Positions 8,085 to 17,155 of a DNA stretch of 64,000 bases are shown here, in pieces. The stretch spans positions 62,001-126,000 of the forward strand of contig CBDCSM010000011.1 of assembly GCA_965221575.1 (NCBI GenBank), in the 5' to 3' direction. The notes below the pieces were generated by a model that saw nothing but the letters and a program-made list of their open reading frames with translations, was not told the DNA's origin and did no database searches. The DNA comes from JAPPHA01 sp965221575 (GTDB lineage Bacteria; Pseudomonadota; Alphaproteobacteria; Rhodobacterales; Rhodobacteraceae). Each line of letters begins with the position of its first letter. Position 1 is the first letter of the stretch. The translations under genes and the position numbers were made by a program.

Positions 8085-9788
8085 TTACGGGCTGGTTCGT
8101 TCAATCGCAATGTTCAGAAGACATTGCCGTTTTTCTTCCGTCACCACCCTGATCGCCCGATCAAGCGCGGCGGGAAGCTCTTCGCCATCGACGACTGTTT
8201 CCGTGTAGGCCCGGCTTGCTTCGGCAGTCTTGCAAAAGTCCGGGCTCGGGCGGAGCGAGGTCAATGGAACATCGTTGGACCTGGATGCGAGTCCTCCCTT
8301 GTACAGGCCCTCGACGGAGTGGCGGACCGCGGCCCACTCCTCGTTGTTCAGGACCAGGGTCACAACCGGCAATTCAAGCGCTTCGCAAACCTGGTGGCAA
8401 GCTGTCGGGTTGGCGAACATGTAGCTTCCGTCGCCGACCGTCGCAAAAACGAGGCGGTCCGGGCTGGCAAGCTTCGCGCCCATGGCCGCGGGGAGGCCCC
8501 AGCCAAGTCCGCCGGAGTGCGGTTCCTGAAAGTAACTCAGGTGATCGTCGAGTTCGAGGGGGGGTAACGGGCAACCGAGTTCATGGAATATACTGGCCTT
8601 GCGGCCCTTGCATGCCTTGCCGAGACAATGGCTCACCCAGTCCTTGGACATCGGGCTCCTGCACCCCTCCAGGGCCGTATCCCTGATCTTCCTTCGTTCG
8701 GATTCGGAAATCCCGGCGATCTTCGCCCGCCGGGCATCGATGAATCGATTGTCGGGAGTTCGCTTGTCGACCGCGGCGATCAGCCGCCTTAACGCCACGG
8801 AAGTATCTCCCGTCAATGTCACGTCCGAGCGAAAACACCGCATCGGCGACGAACGGGCAAAGAGCGGATCAGGCCCGAGCTGGATGATCCTTGCGTCGTC
8901 GTTCGGCGACGCGCGGTCCGGCCACCAGGGAGCCAGTGCATTGATGACAAGAACGACGTCGGCATCGGCGAGGAACTCGTCGGGGGTCCAGCCGACGTGA
9001 ACCGGACTCGACATGCGAACCGCTATCTGGTTGGCCCAATAGTGGGACACCGGAATGGCCCAACGTTCCGCGAATTCCGTCAGCGCCTCGAAAACCTCGG
9101 CAGTACCGGCGCCCCTCTGGGCGATGATCAACGGTCTACTGGCGCTCGCCAGCAAATCGGCCGCAGCTTCAAGAGCATCGTGACATGGCGCCGAAAACGC
9201 CGGCGCCATCCGGGACGGCTTGTCAATCCCGTCATCCAGGCATGGCGCGCACAGAACTTCCCTCGGCAGGCTCAGGTAGACCGGGCCCTTCGGCGTCGAG
9301 TTCGCGATGGCCCAACCCCGGTCAAGTACATCCCGTACCTGGTCCGGAAACCGCAGTTCGTAGTCCCACTTGCACGCCTCCCGAACCAGCGCAGGCTGGT
9401 CATACATCTCCTGGCCCCAGCCGATTGGAACTGTCCGTGCCCCGAACCGGCCACCTTCCATGACGGGAGTTCGCCCCGACATCAGAAACATGGGAACCTG
9501 GTCGCAGGCGGCGTTGATGGCCCCTGTCGCGCCGTTCGACAGCCCGACGTTCGTATGCAGCATCACTGCCTGAGGGCGCCCCGACACCAGGTAGAATCCG
9601 TGCGCCATTCCGAGCGCGACATGTTCGTGCGGCACGGTCACCGCTTTAGGCAGATCGATCCCGCGGTTCCGGGCATCGATCAATCCCTCGATGATCGGCG
9701 GGAAATCGGTACCTGAATTGGCGAAGACGAAATCGACACCGAGAGCCTTGAGCTTGCCGAACAGCGCGCCGCCAGCCGAGATGTTCAC
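8085..9788 (-). CDS. Thiamine-diphosphate-dependent enzyme of the acetolactate synthase/decarboxylase family
   Basis: The 567-residue protein has the three-domain order of acetolactate synthase-type enzymes: an N-terminal pyrimidine-binding domain with the catalytic-type glutamate in VPHEHVALGMAHG, a central domain, and a C-terminal diphosphate domain with GDGS followed by NN after about 26 residues. A GTG at 9788 is preferred as start because GVDFVFANSGTDFPPIIEG then sits at the normal distance from the N-terminus and the 44 upstream residues look non-coding. It heads the operon with a TRAP transporter, divergent from an IclR regulator, so a catabolic decarboxylase or lyase acting on the imported acid is more likely than branched-chain amino acid synthesis (inference). 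No small regulatory subunit gene is adjacent. Confidence 0.85.
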   Translation of the reverse strand: MNISAGGALFGKLKALGVDFVFANSGTDFPPIIEGLIDARNRGIDLPKAVTVPHEHVALGMAHGFYLVSGRPQAVMLHTNVGLSNGATGAINAACDQVPMFLMSGRTPVMEGGRFGARTVPIGWGQEMYDQPALVREACKWDYELRFPDQVRDVLDRGWAIANSTPKGPVYLSLPREVLCAPCLDDGIDKPSRMAPAFSAPCHDALEAAADLLASASRPLIIAQRGAGTAEVFEALTEFAERWAIPVSHYWANQIAVRMSSPVHVGWTPDEFLADADVVLVINALAPWWPDRASPNDDARIIQLGPDPLFARSSPMRCFRSDVTLTGDTSVALRRLIAAVDKRTPDNRFIDARRAKIAGISESERRKIRDTALEGCRSPMSKDWVSHCLGKACKGRKASIFHELGCPLPPLELDDHLSYFQEPHSGGLGWGLPAAMGAKLASPDRLVFATVGDGSYMFANPTACHQVCEALELPVVTLVLNNEEWAAVRHSVEGLYKGGLASRSNDVPLTSLRPSPDFCKTAEASRAYTETVVDGEELPAALDRAIRVVTEEKRQCLLNIAIERTSP

Positions 9789-10156
9789 CGCCCCTTCATT
9801 GCCCCTGGGCACGGGTTCAGATCGGATCGTGCCGGCCAGGGTTCTCGACCATGACCCGGCTCGGTTCAGTGAATTCGCCGAACGCAACCGATCCTCCGCA
9901 GCGGCCGTGTCCGCCTGCATTGGTTCCGCCAGGACTCATCCGGATTTCATCGCTGACCGGCGAATTCGGTTCGAGGAAAATCCCGGAAACGGTGGCGAAT
10001 GATTCGTCGCAAATCAGAATTTCCCGGTTTGCCATGGCGACATATCTCATTATAAAAGATTGCAATCTCTTATTTTGAATGCTACACTGGTTCTTGTCAA
10101 GTTCGTTTACGTCCGAACAAAAGAACGGTTGGCCGCTTCGAAGCCCGGATACCTGA
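9789..10156. promoter_or_regulatory. Divergent control region with AT-rich palindrome
   Basis: This 368-bp gap separates the divergent ThDP-enzyme operon and the IclR gene and contains no convincing gene. Its most AT-rich stretch, about 10045-10085, carries the perfect 12-bp palindrome AGATTGCAATCT at 10057-10068. An IclR-family dimer could bind there to control both directions (inference). Confidence 0.5.
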
Positions 10157-10903
10157 ATGAGCACACCTCTCAACCATTCGGTTCTGAAAGGATTCGGAAT
10201 CCTCTCGCTGTTTTCCGCCGACCGCAAGGAGATCTCGGCGGAGACCGTGGTTGCCCGGTTGGGGATGAGCCAGGCAACGGCGCATCGGTTCCTGATGACG
10301 CTCGAACACGCGGGGGCCCTTCGAATCACGCGGCGCGGCCGTTTTGCGTTGGGTCAGAAGATCGAGGAACTCGGTTGGCTCGCGGGGGAATCCGGTTCGC
10401 TCTCGATCATCGTTCAGCCCGAAATAGACTTGCTGAGCAGTACGCTCAACGAGTCGGTCATGGCGTGCAGGCTGACCCGCTTCGGGCCGACATGCGTGGC
10501 AGTCGCCAATTCCTCGCGACCGATTTCCGTGAATGTCAGCGTGGGGACATTGCTTCCGTTGCACACGACCGCGCAGGGCAAGCTTTGGCTGTCCCAGATG
10601 ACCCCTGACGAACGCCGTGCTCGCCTCGCGGTGACAACGATCGCGGGCGCCAAGCCCGCACCCGTTGACCTTGATCCCCTGGAGGAAGACCTGAAGACGA
10701 ACCTTCGGCAGGGTTACGCCCTAAACCTTGGCGAGAATGAGCCCGACATCGCGGCGCTGGCCGTTCCGGTCAAGGACGGCAAAGGCAAGACCAGGCTGAC
10801 AATTTCGGTTTTCGGCATGTTGAGCCGGTTCAACCAGGAGTTCCTCGACGCCGCGAAAGGCCTGTTGATCGAGGCAAGTACACGGGTCGGCGACCGATTG
10901 TAG
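10157..10903 (+). CDS. IclR-family transcriptional regulator
   Basis: This is a 248-residue regulator with an N-terminal winged helix (about residues 5-65, including SQATAHRFLMTLEHAGAL) and a C-terminal effector-binding GAF-like domain with LPLHTTAQGKLWLSQM. It is transcribed away from the ThDP-enzyme/TRAP operon and is the obvious local regulator, probably sensing the transported acid or its product. Whether it represses or activates cannot be told from the sequence. Confidence 0.92.
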   Translation: MSTPLNHSVLKGFGILSLFSADRKEISAETVVARLGMSQATAHRFLMTLEHAGALRITRRGRFALGQKIEELGWLAGESGSLSIIVQPEIDLLSSTLNESVMACRLTRFGPTCVAVANSSRPISVNVSVGTLLPLHTTAQGKLWLSQMTPDERRARLAVTTIAGAKPAPVDLDPLEEDLKTNLRQGYALNLGENEPDIAALAVPVKDGKGKTRLTISVFGMLSRFNQEFLDAAKGLLIEASTRVGDRL

Positions 10904-11013
10904 CCCGGAACGACCGCCAGGTGCGGAAGAACCCCGATAGCGGATTTTGACCGCGTGAACTTCGGCGTTCCTGAATGCTTGCCTTCCGAAGCTCCGGACG
11001 AATCAACCGGAGA

Positions 11014-12297
11014 TCACGCCGTCGGGGAGCCGACCCCGGTTCCGTTTTCCAGGCTGCGAAGCCAGACGGTAAAACGACTGCCTTCTCCTGGTGCCGAATT
11101 GATTTCCAGCGTGCCGTGATGGCGATTGAGCACATGCTTGGCTATTGCAAGGCCAAGTCCCGTGCCCCCCTTCTCACGGCTTCTTGCCGCATCAACCCTG
11201 TAAAACCGCTCGGTCAGACGTGGAACGTGCTCCCGGGCTATTCCGGGACCGGAATCACTGACGGCGATTCCGAACATGTCGGGGAATCGCGGATCGCTTT
11301 CCGCAACCTTGATTTCAATGTCGCCGCCGCCATGCCTGATGGCATTGTCGATCAGGTTGGTGAAAACTTGCGACAATTGATCCGCGTCACCCAGCGTTTC
11401 GAGTCTTGCGTCTTCCGGCAGCCGATTGACCAGGCTGGACTCGTTGGTTTCCGCGATCGGTCTCAGGGCATCGGTGGCCTGCCCGACTGCCTCCCGGACA
11501 TCGCAGCGTTCTTCGGGAGGCAGGTGTTCGTCGAGTTCAATTCGGCTCAATGACATGAGATCGTCAACCAGGCGTTGCATCCTGAGGCTCTGTTCGTGAA
11601 TGATTCCGAGAAACTCGTCCCGAACGTCCGGATCGTCCCGGGCACCTGACCTCAGTGTTTCCACGTAGCCGAGAACCGATGCGAGGGGTGTTCTCAACTC
11701 GTGACTGGCGTTGGCGACAAAATCCGTGCGCATGACGTTCGTCGCATATTCGGCGGTTCGGTCATGAATCTGCATGACCACCCTGCGGTGGCCATCGCGC
11801 CCGAAAGCCTTGGGAAGCACGGCAATCCTGGCCTGAAAATACCGTTCGTCCGCGGCAACCTGAAATTCGGCTGCCCGCGCCTTTCCGTCGGCAAATGTTC
11901 CCTTGATCGCGTCGAGAACCGCAGGTGCGCGAAAACTGTTGGTATAGTGACCGTTTTTTTCAACCCACGGCGCAAGCGTTTCCGCAGCCCCGTTGCAATG
12001 GGTAACACGGCCACTGTCGTGAATGAGGATCATCGCGAACGGAAGCCTGTCAAGGAGCTTGCGGGCGAACTTTTCCTTTATTTCAACCGGCGATGAACGC
12101 AGCCCCGTACCCGGGCGTTCCTCCATCTCCGGCGGGAAGCCGCGAACTTCGAACGCGAGCGCAACGGCAAGAAGCAGAAGAAACACGATAACAAAACCGG
12201 TCGAGGCGGAGCCAGTCAGGAAACTTGCGCCAGCACCAATCCCTGCAACGCCCAGGCTCAATCCGAAGTAAAGCCACAGTCGACTACCCAACCGCAC
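11014..12297 (-). CDS. phoR: Phosphate regulon sensor histidine kinase PhoR
   Basis: This membrane histidine kinase of the phosphate two-component system has about 427 residues. Two membrane segments occupy residues 7-50, a PAS-like domain follows (about 80-180), then the H-box FVANASHELRTPLASVLGYV with the phosphorylated histidine near residue 200, and an ATPase domain with NLIDNAIRHG, DSGPGI and GGTGLGLAIAKHV. The GTG at 12297 is chosen because GGGAG lies 8 bases upstream; a TTG 36 bases earlier is also in frame. It reads in the same direction as pstS, with the TRAP/IclR block between them. PhoB would be the partner and is not in the window. Confidence 0.9.
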   Translation of the reverse strand: MRLGSRLWLYFGLSLGVAGIGAGASFLTGSASTGFVIVFLLLLAVALAFEVRGFPPEMEERPGTGLRSSPVEIKEKFARKLLDRLPFAMILIHDSGRVTHCNGAAETLAPWVEKNGHYTNSFRAPAVLDAIKGTFADGKARAAEFQVAADERYFQARIAVLPKAFGRDGHRRVVMQIHDRTAEYATNVMRTDFVANASHELRTPLASVLGYVETLRSGARDDPDVRDEFLGIIHEQSLRMQRLVDDLMSLSRIELDEHLPPEERCDVREAVGQATDALRPIAETNESSLVNRLPEDARLETLGDADQLSQVFTNLIDNAIRHGGGDIEIKVAESDPRFPDMFGIAVSDSGPGIAREHVPRLTERFYRVDAARSREKGGTGLGLAIAKHVLNRHHGTLEINSAPGEGSRFTVWLRSLENGTGVGSPTA

Positions 12298-12451
12298 GCT
12301 GTCGTCTCCCGAATCCCCGGTCGCAATCCTCAATCATGGCCACCCGTCGGCCGCCAGTTCGGCAAATGCCAGCTGCCCAATCGGAGAATGCACCTGTCAA
12401 AAGGCGGAATCAATTGCCGAGTACGCCAAAGTTCACAAAGTCGGAGGTTCA

Positions 12452-13285
12452 TTACAGCCCCAGAATGCCCCGGGCCTCTCTTGCCGTCGCAACCGGACGA
12501 TCGAACCGTTCACAGAGTTCCGTGGCGCGTTCAACGAGCGCGGCATTGGAGGGCGCCAAAGTCGTGCGGTCCAGCCTGACATTGTCTTCCAGACCTGTCC
12601 GGACATGTCCGCCCTCCTGAATGCACCACTCGTTGACGACGATCTGGCCGGCCCCGATTCCCGCGGCGCACCACGTCGCTCCGGGCAACAGCCGCTCACG
12701 CGTTCTGACAAAAAAGTCGAACGCTTCCCGGTCGACGGGCATCGCATTCTTGACCCCCATGACGAACTGGATGTGGATGTTGGAAGGCAGCCGCCCGTCT
12801 TCAACCATCGTCGCGGCCTGGAATACGTGACCCAGATCGAAGGCCTCGACTTCCGGCCGGACGTCATAACGCCTCATTTCCTCCGCCAGCCAGTCAACGA
12901 GTTCAGGGCTGTTTTCGTAGATCCTCGTTGGAAAGTTGCACGACCCGACGGAAAGCGATGCCATGTGCGGGCGAAGGGGCAACATGCCGCCACGCTCCCG
13001 GCCGGCGCCGCTTCGTCCACCGGTCGAGAACTGGATGATCATGTCCGGACAATGCCTCTCGAGGTTCTCCTTGAGCCGCATGAACCTGTCGGGATCGGAC
13101 GTCGGAGACTGGTCATCATTTCGGACATGGCAGTGAGCTATGGTCGCACCGGCCTCGAACGACTGCTGACAGCTCTCGACCTGTTCGTCGATCGAAATCG
13201 GTACCGCGGGATTGTTTTCCTTCGTCGGCAACGAACCCGTGATCGCAACGCAAATGATGCATGGCTCAGTGCTTGGCTTGGACAT
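12452..13285 (-). CDS. Beta-keto acid cleavage enzyme (BKACE, DUF849)
   Basis: This is a 277-residue zinc enzyme of the family founded by 3-keto-5-aminohexanoate cleavage enzyme, which condenses a beta-keto acid with acetyl-CoA to give acetoacetate and a CoA thioester. The family N-terminus VAITGSLPTKENNPAVPIS and the metal-binding HCHVR motif near residue 50 are present. The ATG at 13285 (MSKPSTEPCII) fits the family start and has GAGGAAAAG upstream; the longer frame from 13363 is not used. It is the last gene of the left arm of the protocatechuate locus, about 210 bases after ligI. Its substrate is unknown, and it is not needed for the standard 4,5-cleavage route. Confidence 0.88.
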   Translation of the reverse strand: MSKPSTEPCIICVAITGSLPTKENNPAVPISIDEQVESCQQSFEAGATIAHCHVRNDDQSPTSDPDRFMRLKENLERHCPDMIIQFSTGGRSGAGRERGGMLPLRPHMASLSVGSCNFPTRIYENSPELVDWLAEEMRRYDVRPEVEAFDLGHVFQAATMVEDGRLPSNIHIQFVMGVKNAMPVDREAFDFFVRTRERLLPGATWCAAGIGAGQIVVNEWCIQEGGHVRTGLEDNVRLDRTTLAPSNAALVERATELCERFDRPVATAREARGILGL

Positions 13286-13467
13286 CGCGTCTTTTCCTCG
13301 TCTTTGTTTATCGAAAGACCTGGCCGCGCACCCGGGCTCCCCGGCCTCTCGTGCCGGGTTCATGCTTCATGCTTCCTGGTGACATGGCTGGTGCCGGCTG
13401 CCGGATTCGGTTGCCAGGGACGATCTGTACACATTTCGAAGCCGCACGTTCGCCCTGGCGGAAAACG

Positions 13468-13500
13468 GAACCACGGGTGCCTGGCACGGGTGCGTGGTTC
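13468..13500 (-). terminator. Weak stem-loop at the end of ligI
   Basis: Arms GAACCACG (13468-13475) and CGTGGTTC (13493-13500) are perfect complements around a 17-base loop, and on the minus strand CGTTTTCC follows. It overlaps the ligI stop codon. It may give partial termination before the BKACE gene; the T-run is short, so the call is tentative. Confidence 0.35.
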
Positions 13501-14392
13501 ATGATTCCGCTTCCCAGTAGAGACGGACCGGGTTCGACACGAGCAATTTCACCTGCTGCCTCGGCGTCCGAGCGATTCTCGGGATGTAGTCGACCAGTTC
13601 CCCGTCGTCGGGCATATGCGACTTCATGTTCGGATGCGGCCAATCAGTGCCCCACAGGACCCGATCTTCAAACCTGTCGACGATCGTTCGACAAAACGGA
13701 ACGACATCATCGTATGGAGCTCCCTCCGCTGTCAACCGTTCCGGGCACGTGACCTTGGACCAGATGTTTTCATTTTCGGCCATGAGCCGGACAAACCGTT
13801 CGAAATCCGGCTGGTCGACACCCTTGGTCACGTCCGGCCGGCCCATGTGATCGACCACGACGATACCCGGCAGTTTGACCAGGAACGGCTCGAGTTCCTC
13901 CAGGTCCGCAGCTTCGAAATAGACGACGATCGACCAGCCGAACTCCTGGACCCTGTCGGCGATCCCGGCAAAAACCTCTTTCGGTGTCGCATCCACCAGC
14001 CGCTTGACGAAATTGAACCGGACGCCGCGCACGCCGGCTTTATGCATTTCGGCCAGTTCCTCCCGGCTGACGTCCGCACCAACACTCGCCACGCCGCGTG
14101 CCAGGTCTCCTGCCGTTCGACAGGCGTCGGCCAACGCGCGGTTGTCCTTTCCGTGACACGTGGCCTGGACGATCACGTTGCGGGTAAACCCGAGAAAATC
14201 CCGCAATTCGAACAGCTTTTCCTTGCCCGCGTTGCACGGGGTGTATTTCCGTTCGGGCGCGTAGGGGAATTCCGGGGAAGGACCAAAGACATGGCAATGG
14301 GCATCAACTGCCCCCGCGGGGAGCACGAAGTCCGGTTTCCTGGGTTCGGGGTGAAACACCAGCCAATCAGGGTCCATCTCCTGTCCGCTCAT
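13499..14392 (-). CDS. ligI: 2-pyrone-4,6-dicarboxylate lactonase (LigI-type amidohydrolase)
   Basis: This 297-residue TIM-barrel amidohydrolase is predicted to open the lactone ring of 2-pyrone-4,6-dicarboxylate to 4-oxalomesaconate in the cytoplasm. The motif VDAHCHVFGPSPEFPYAPER near residues 29-48 contains the paired histidines, and FEDRVLWGTDWPHPNMKSH near residue 245 contains the catalytic aspartate. It overlaps the galD stop-side neighbour by 4 bases and lies in one operon with galB, ligK and galD. A weak hairpin (13468-13500) covers its stop codon. Neighbours and motifs make the assignment strong. Confidence 0.93.
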   Translation of the reverse strand: MSGQEMDPDWLVFHPEPRKPDFVLPAGAVDAHCHVFGPSPEFPYAPERKYTPCNAGKEKLFELRDFLGFTRNVIVQATCHGKDNRALADACRTAGDLARGVASVGADVSREELAEMHKAGVRGVRFNFVKRLVDATPKEVFAGIADRVQEFGWSIVVYFEAADLEELEPFLVKLPGIVVVDHMGRPDVTKGVDQPDFERFVRLMAENENIWSKVTCPERLTAEGAPYDDVVPFCRTIVDRFEDRVLWGTDWPHPNMKSHMPDDGELVDYIPRIARTPRQQVKLLVSNPVRLYWEAES

Positions 14393-15444
14393 GCGAAAAC
14401 CTCCCCATCCATCAGCTTGCGCGCGGTTCGCAGGATTGCCGTTTCAGTTACGGCACCGTCTTCATCCAGGGTTACCACGACCGTCATTTCGCCGGTCGGA
14501 TGTTCGATCGACAGGTTACGCCGTGCACCGTTGCCACGCCTAGCGAGGCCAAATGACGGCGAACCTTCGATCAGGCAGCTCGTCGCCACGCTCACCGCGC
14601 CCAGCACACCAATCGCCTTGTGGCATCGATGCGGAATGAAGGTCCGCGTCGCGATCGCCCCTCCCGCGCGCGCTGCGCTCACCATCGTCATCTTGGGAAC
14701 GGATTTCCCGGTCACGTCACCCAGGTTCATCAATGGCCCGCATGCCACCCGGATCGCTTCCAGTCTTTCGCGCAGTTCCGTGTTGGCCTCGAGCGCCTCG
14801 GGGGCTTCGTCACCCGCGATACCTGCCTTGTCGGCCCGCATTACGACGCACGGCATTCCGTTGTCGATCATCGTGACTTCGATGCCTTCCACCACGTCGG
14901 CAGCATTCCCGGTTGGCAGCAGTGCGCCGCAGGTCGACCCGGCCGTGTCCTTGAAGGAAACCGGAACGGGCGAAGATACCCCCGGCACCCCGTCAATCCT
15001 GGCCTCCCCTGAATAGCTGACGATACCGCCGGGCGTTGCCACACGCGCGACGGCCACCTGCCCGGTGTTTTCCATGTGGATCGTCACCGGCGTTTCGCCG
15101 TCTCGCGCCGCGACCAGCCCGCGCTCGATGGCAAAAGGCCCGACTCCCGCGAGGATGTTTCCGCAATTCTGGACATCGCTTACCTGGGGCTGGTCCACGA
15201 AGACCTGCAGGAACAAGTAGTCGACATCCACGCCGTCGCGTTCGGAGTTCCTGACAACCGCCACCTTCGAGGTCAACGGATCGGCGCCTCCCATTCCGTC
15301 GATCTGACGGAAATCGGGAGACCCCATGATCCTCAGCAGCAGCGAATCGCGCGCCGCCTGTGCGGACGGCAGGTCCTCGTCGAGGAAATACCCGCCCTTC
15401 GACGTACCGCCACGCATCCACATGCAGCGCACTCCGGTCGTCAT
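14389..15444 (-). CDS. galD: 4-oxalomesaconate tautomerase (PrpF-fold, GalD/LigU type)
   Basis: This 351-residue protein of the PrpF/diaminopimelate-epimerase fold is predicted to interconvert the keto and enol (or double-bond) isomers of 4-oxalomesaconate. The family signatures are the start CMWMRGGTSKGGYF, then IDGMGGADPLTSKVAVV and DVQNCGNILAGVGPFAIE with the active-site cysteine. It overlaps ligI by 4 bases and lies about 140 bases after ligK. PrpF itself acts in propionate metabolism, but the protocatechuate neighbours point to the GalD/LigU role. Confidence 0.9.
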   Translation of the reverse strand: MTTGVRCMWMRGGTSKGGYFLDEDLPSAQAARDSLLLRIMGSPDFRQIDGMGGADPLTSKVAVVRNSERDGVDVDYLFLQVFVDQPQVSDVQNCGNILAGVGPFAIERGLVAARDGETPVTIHMENTGQVAVARVATPGGIVSYSGEARIDGVPGVSSPVPVSFKDTAGSTCGALLPTGNAADVVEGIEVTMIDNGMPCVVMRADKAGIAGDEAPEALEANTELRERLEAIRVACGPLMNLGDVTGKSVPKMTMVSAARAGGAIATRTFIPHRCHKAIGVLGAVSVATSCLIEGSPSFGLARRGNGARRNLSIEHPTGEMTVVVTLDEDGAVTETAILRTARKLMDGEVFA

Positions 15445-15585
15445 CCCGGCACTTTCCTTCCCGACTTCGCTTGCCTGTTTGTCCGACTCTTGCTCTTATG
15501 TTTGAACCTTGGCAAATCGAGTCTCGGGGCGTGCGCCAACTCCTGGCGACCCTCACCCTCGTGGCTGCGCAGAGCCGAACGCCCT

Positions 15586-16278
15586 TCAGACATATTTCAG
15601 GCCCTTTTCGGCCAACCGTTCCCGCATCCCGTAGATGTCGAGGCCCAGTTCGCCCGCCTCAAATCGCGCGCGCCTGGCCGCCTCGCTTGCCTCGCGCGCA
15701 CGCGCCTTTTCCAGCACACCGGCCGCCTCTTCACGCCGGACAACGCAAACACCGTCATCATCGGCCACGACTATGTCACCCGGGTTGACGAGCTCGCCCG
15801 CGCAGACAACCGGCACGTTGACCGATCCGAGCGTCTCCTTGATCGTGCCCTGCGCATGCACCGACCTTGCCCAAACCGGAAAGCCCATCTCGGTCAGGTC
15901 GCGCACGTCGCGAACCCCGCCATCAATGACCATGCCGCGGCATCCCCGCGCCATGGCCGAAGTTGCCAGCAGATCGCCGAAATACCCGGCATTCGACGGC
16001 GTCACCGTACCCATGAGCATCACGTCGCCGCGTTTCAGTTGCTCGATCCCGACATGAATCATCCAGTTGTCGCAAGGCGGCGCCAGGATGGTCACGGCCG
16101 ATCCGGCGATCCGGGCACCGGAATAGATGGGACGCATGCAATCGTCCAAGAGGCCCTTGCGTCCTTGTGCTTCATGCACCGTGGAAACGCCGCACTCCGC
16201 AAGCCCGTCAATGATCTCCTGGTCGGCGCGCTCGATATTCTGGACGACGACGCCCATTGTTCCCGGCTGGTACGTCAT
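15586..16278 (-). CDS. ligK: 4-carboxy-4-hydroxy-2-oxoadipate aldolase/oxaloacetate decarboxylase (RraA-like)
   Basis: This 230-residue RraA-fold aldolase is predicted to split 4-carboxy-4-hydroxy-2-oxoadipate into pyruvate and oxaloacetate, the last step of the 4,5-pathway. The region GDLLATSAMARGCRGMVIDG followed by GVRDVRDL carries the glycine loop plus arginine-aspartate pair that bind substrate and metal, and PVWARSVHAQGT is typical of the aldolase branch. Its start overlaps the galB stop by 4 bases. RraA itself is a shorter RNase E regulator, so the length and operon favour the aldolase. Confidence 0.93.
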   Translation of the reverse strand: MTYQPGTMGVVVQNIERADQEIIDGLAECGVSTVHEAQGRKGLLDDCMRPIYSGARIAGSAVTILAPPCDNWMIHVGIEQLKRGDVMLMGTVTPSNAGYFGDLLATSAMARGCRGMVIDGGVRDVRDLTEMGFPVWARSVHAQGTIKETLGSVNVPVVCAGELVNPGDIVVADDDGVCVVRREEAAGVLEKARAREASEAARRARFEAGELGLDIYGMRERLAEKGLKYV

Positions 16279-17012
16279 GCCAGTTCATCCACTGTGCGGG
16301 GGAAGACTTCCTGGAAGCCTTCGGCGTATCTTGCGGGCCGGCCACCGGCCATTCCGCCGGAGTTGCGACGGAAATGGTTGCCCCGGTTCTCGGCCACGTT
16401 CTTGTAGAAATTCCACAGGTGTTCCTGGCCCTGCATGCACTGGATCGCGGCCCACTTCCTGTCCCAGACCTCGGTAATGTCGAGGAAAACGCTCGGTTTC
16501 CACCCCATCTGTTCGGTCTGATGCGGCTCAAACAGGTAAAGCTGCGGCGCACCAAGCACCTTTTCCCCCGGGTTATGGCCCCAGGCCTGCGCGATCATCC
16601 GGCATTCCAGGGCGAACTGCGTCGCGTTCATGTGGTCGGTGTTGTAAGGATCCCATTTCGAATGGGACATCATGAAACCGGGCTGGGTCTCACGGATCAC
16701 GTCGACCATCCGCTCCTGGGTCTCGCGCCCCAAATCCAGGGGGTAGTCACCCACGTCAAGGAAACGGATGTCGTTCACACCCAGCGCGGCGGCTGCATTC
16801 TCCGCCTCGGTACGACGTGCCGCCTTGACCTTTTCCAGGGTCATGCCTTCCTGCTTCCACAGCTTCGCACTCTCGCCGCGTTCGCCAAAGGACAGGCAAA
16901 CGACCGTCACTTCGTAGCCTTTCGCCTGGTGCAGGGCGATCGCTCCCCCGGCACGCCATACGAAATCTGCAGAATGTGCACTGATCACCAGCGCGGTGGT
17001 CTTTTCGGACAT
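16275..17012 (-). CDS. galB: 4-oxalomesaconate hydratase (GalB, PIG-L/LmbE fold)
   Basis: This 245-residue protein of the LmbE/PIG-L zinc fold is predicted to add water to 4-oxalomesaconate, giving 4-carboxy-4-hydroxy-2-oxoadipate. The usual deacetylase motif AHPDDE is replaced by SAHSADFVWRAGGAIALHQ, a variant seen in GalB-type hydratases, and a distal histidine lies in KWDPYNTDHMNAT. It is the first gene of the left-reading arm and is divergent from the LysR gene across a 143-bp AT-rich gap. The unrelated amidohydrolase-type hydratase LigJ is absent, so GalB fills that step. Confidence 0.92.
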   Translation of the reverse strand: MSEKTTALVISAHSADFVWRAGGAIALHQAKGYEVTVVCLSFGERGESAKLWKQEGMTLEKVKAARRTEAENAAAALGVNDIRFLDVGDYPLDLGRETQERMVDVIRETQPGFMMSHSKWDPYNTDHMNATQFALECRMIAQAWGHNPGEKVLGAPQLYLFEPHQTEQMGWKPSVFLDITEVWDRKWAAIQCMQGQEHLWNFYKNVAENRGNHFRRNSGGMAGGRPARYAEGFQEVFPRTVDELA

Positions 17013-17111
17013 GTCGCGAAGCTCCTGCTCGTCTCGGTTCAGGCCGGCGGCGCCAGCCCCTTCCGGACCACCCTAACGTCTCCGGGAGCGAATTGCCTAT
17101 TTCGAATTTAG

Positions 17112-17122
17112 TATTTAAAATA
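17112..17122 (+). promoter_or_regulatory. Candidate LysR operator between galB and the regulator gene
   Basis: In the AT-rich divergent gap, TATTT-A-AAATA forms an interrupted inverted repeat 33 bp before the regulator start. Its size and position suit an LTTR site controlling both arms (inference); no experimental motif is known to me for this regulator. Confidence 0.35.
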
Positions 17123-17155
17123 AGTAAAAGGCATAACCACCCGATAGCGGAGGAC

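Noticed and set aside
8085..9788. Anabolic acetolactate synthase for branched-chain amino acids
   Set aside because: The operon lacks the small subunit and other biosynthetic genes and is linked to a TRAP transporter and an IclR regulator instead.
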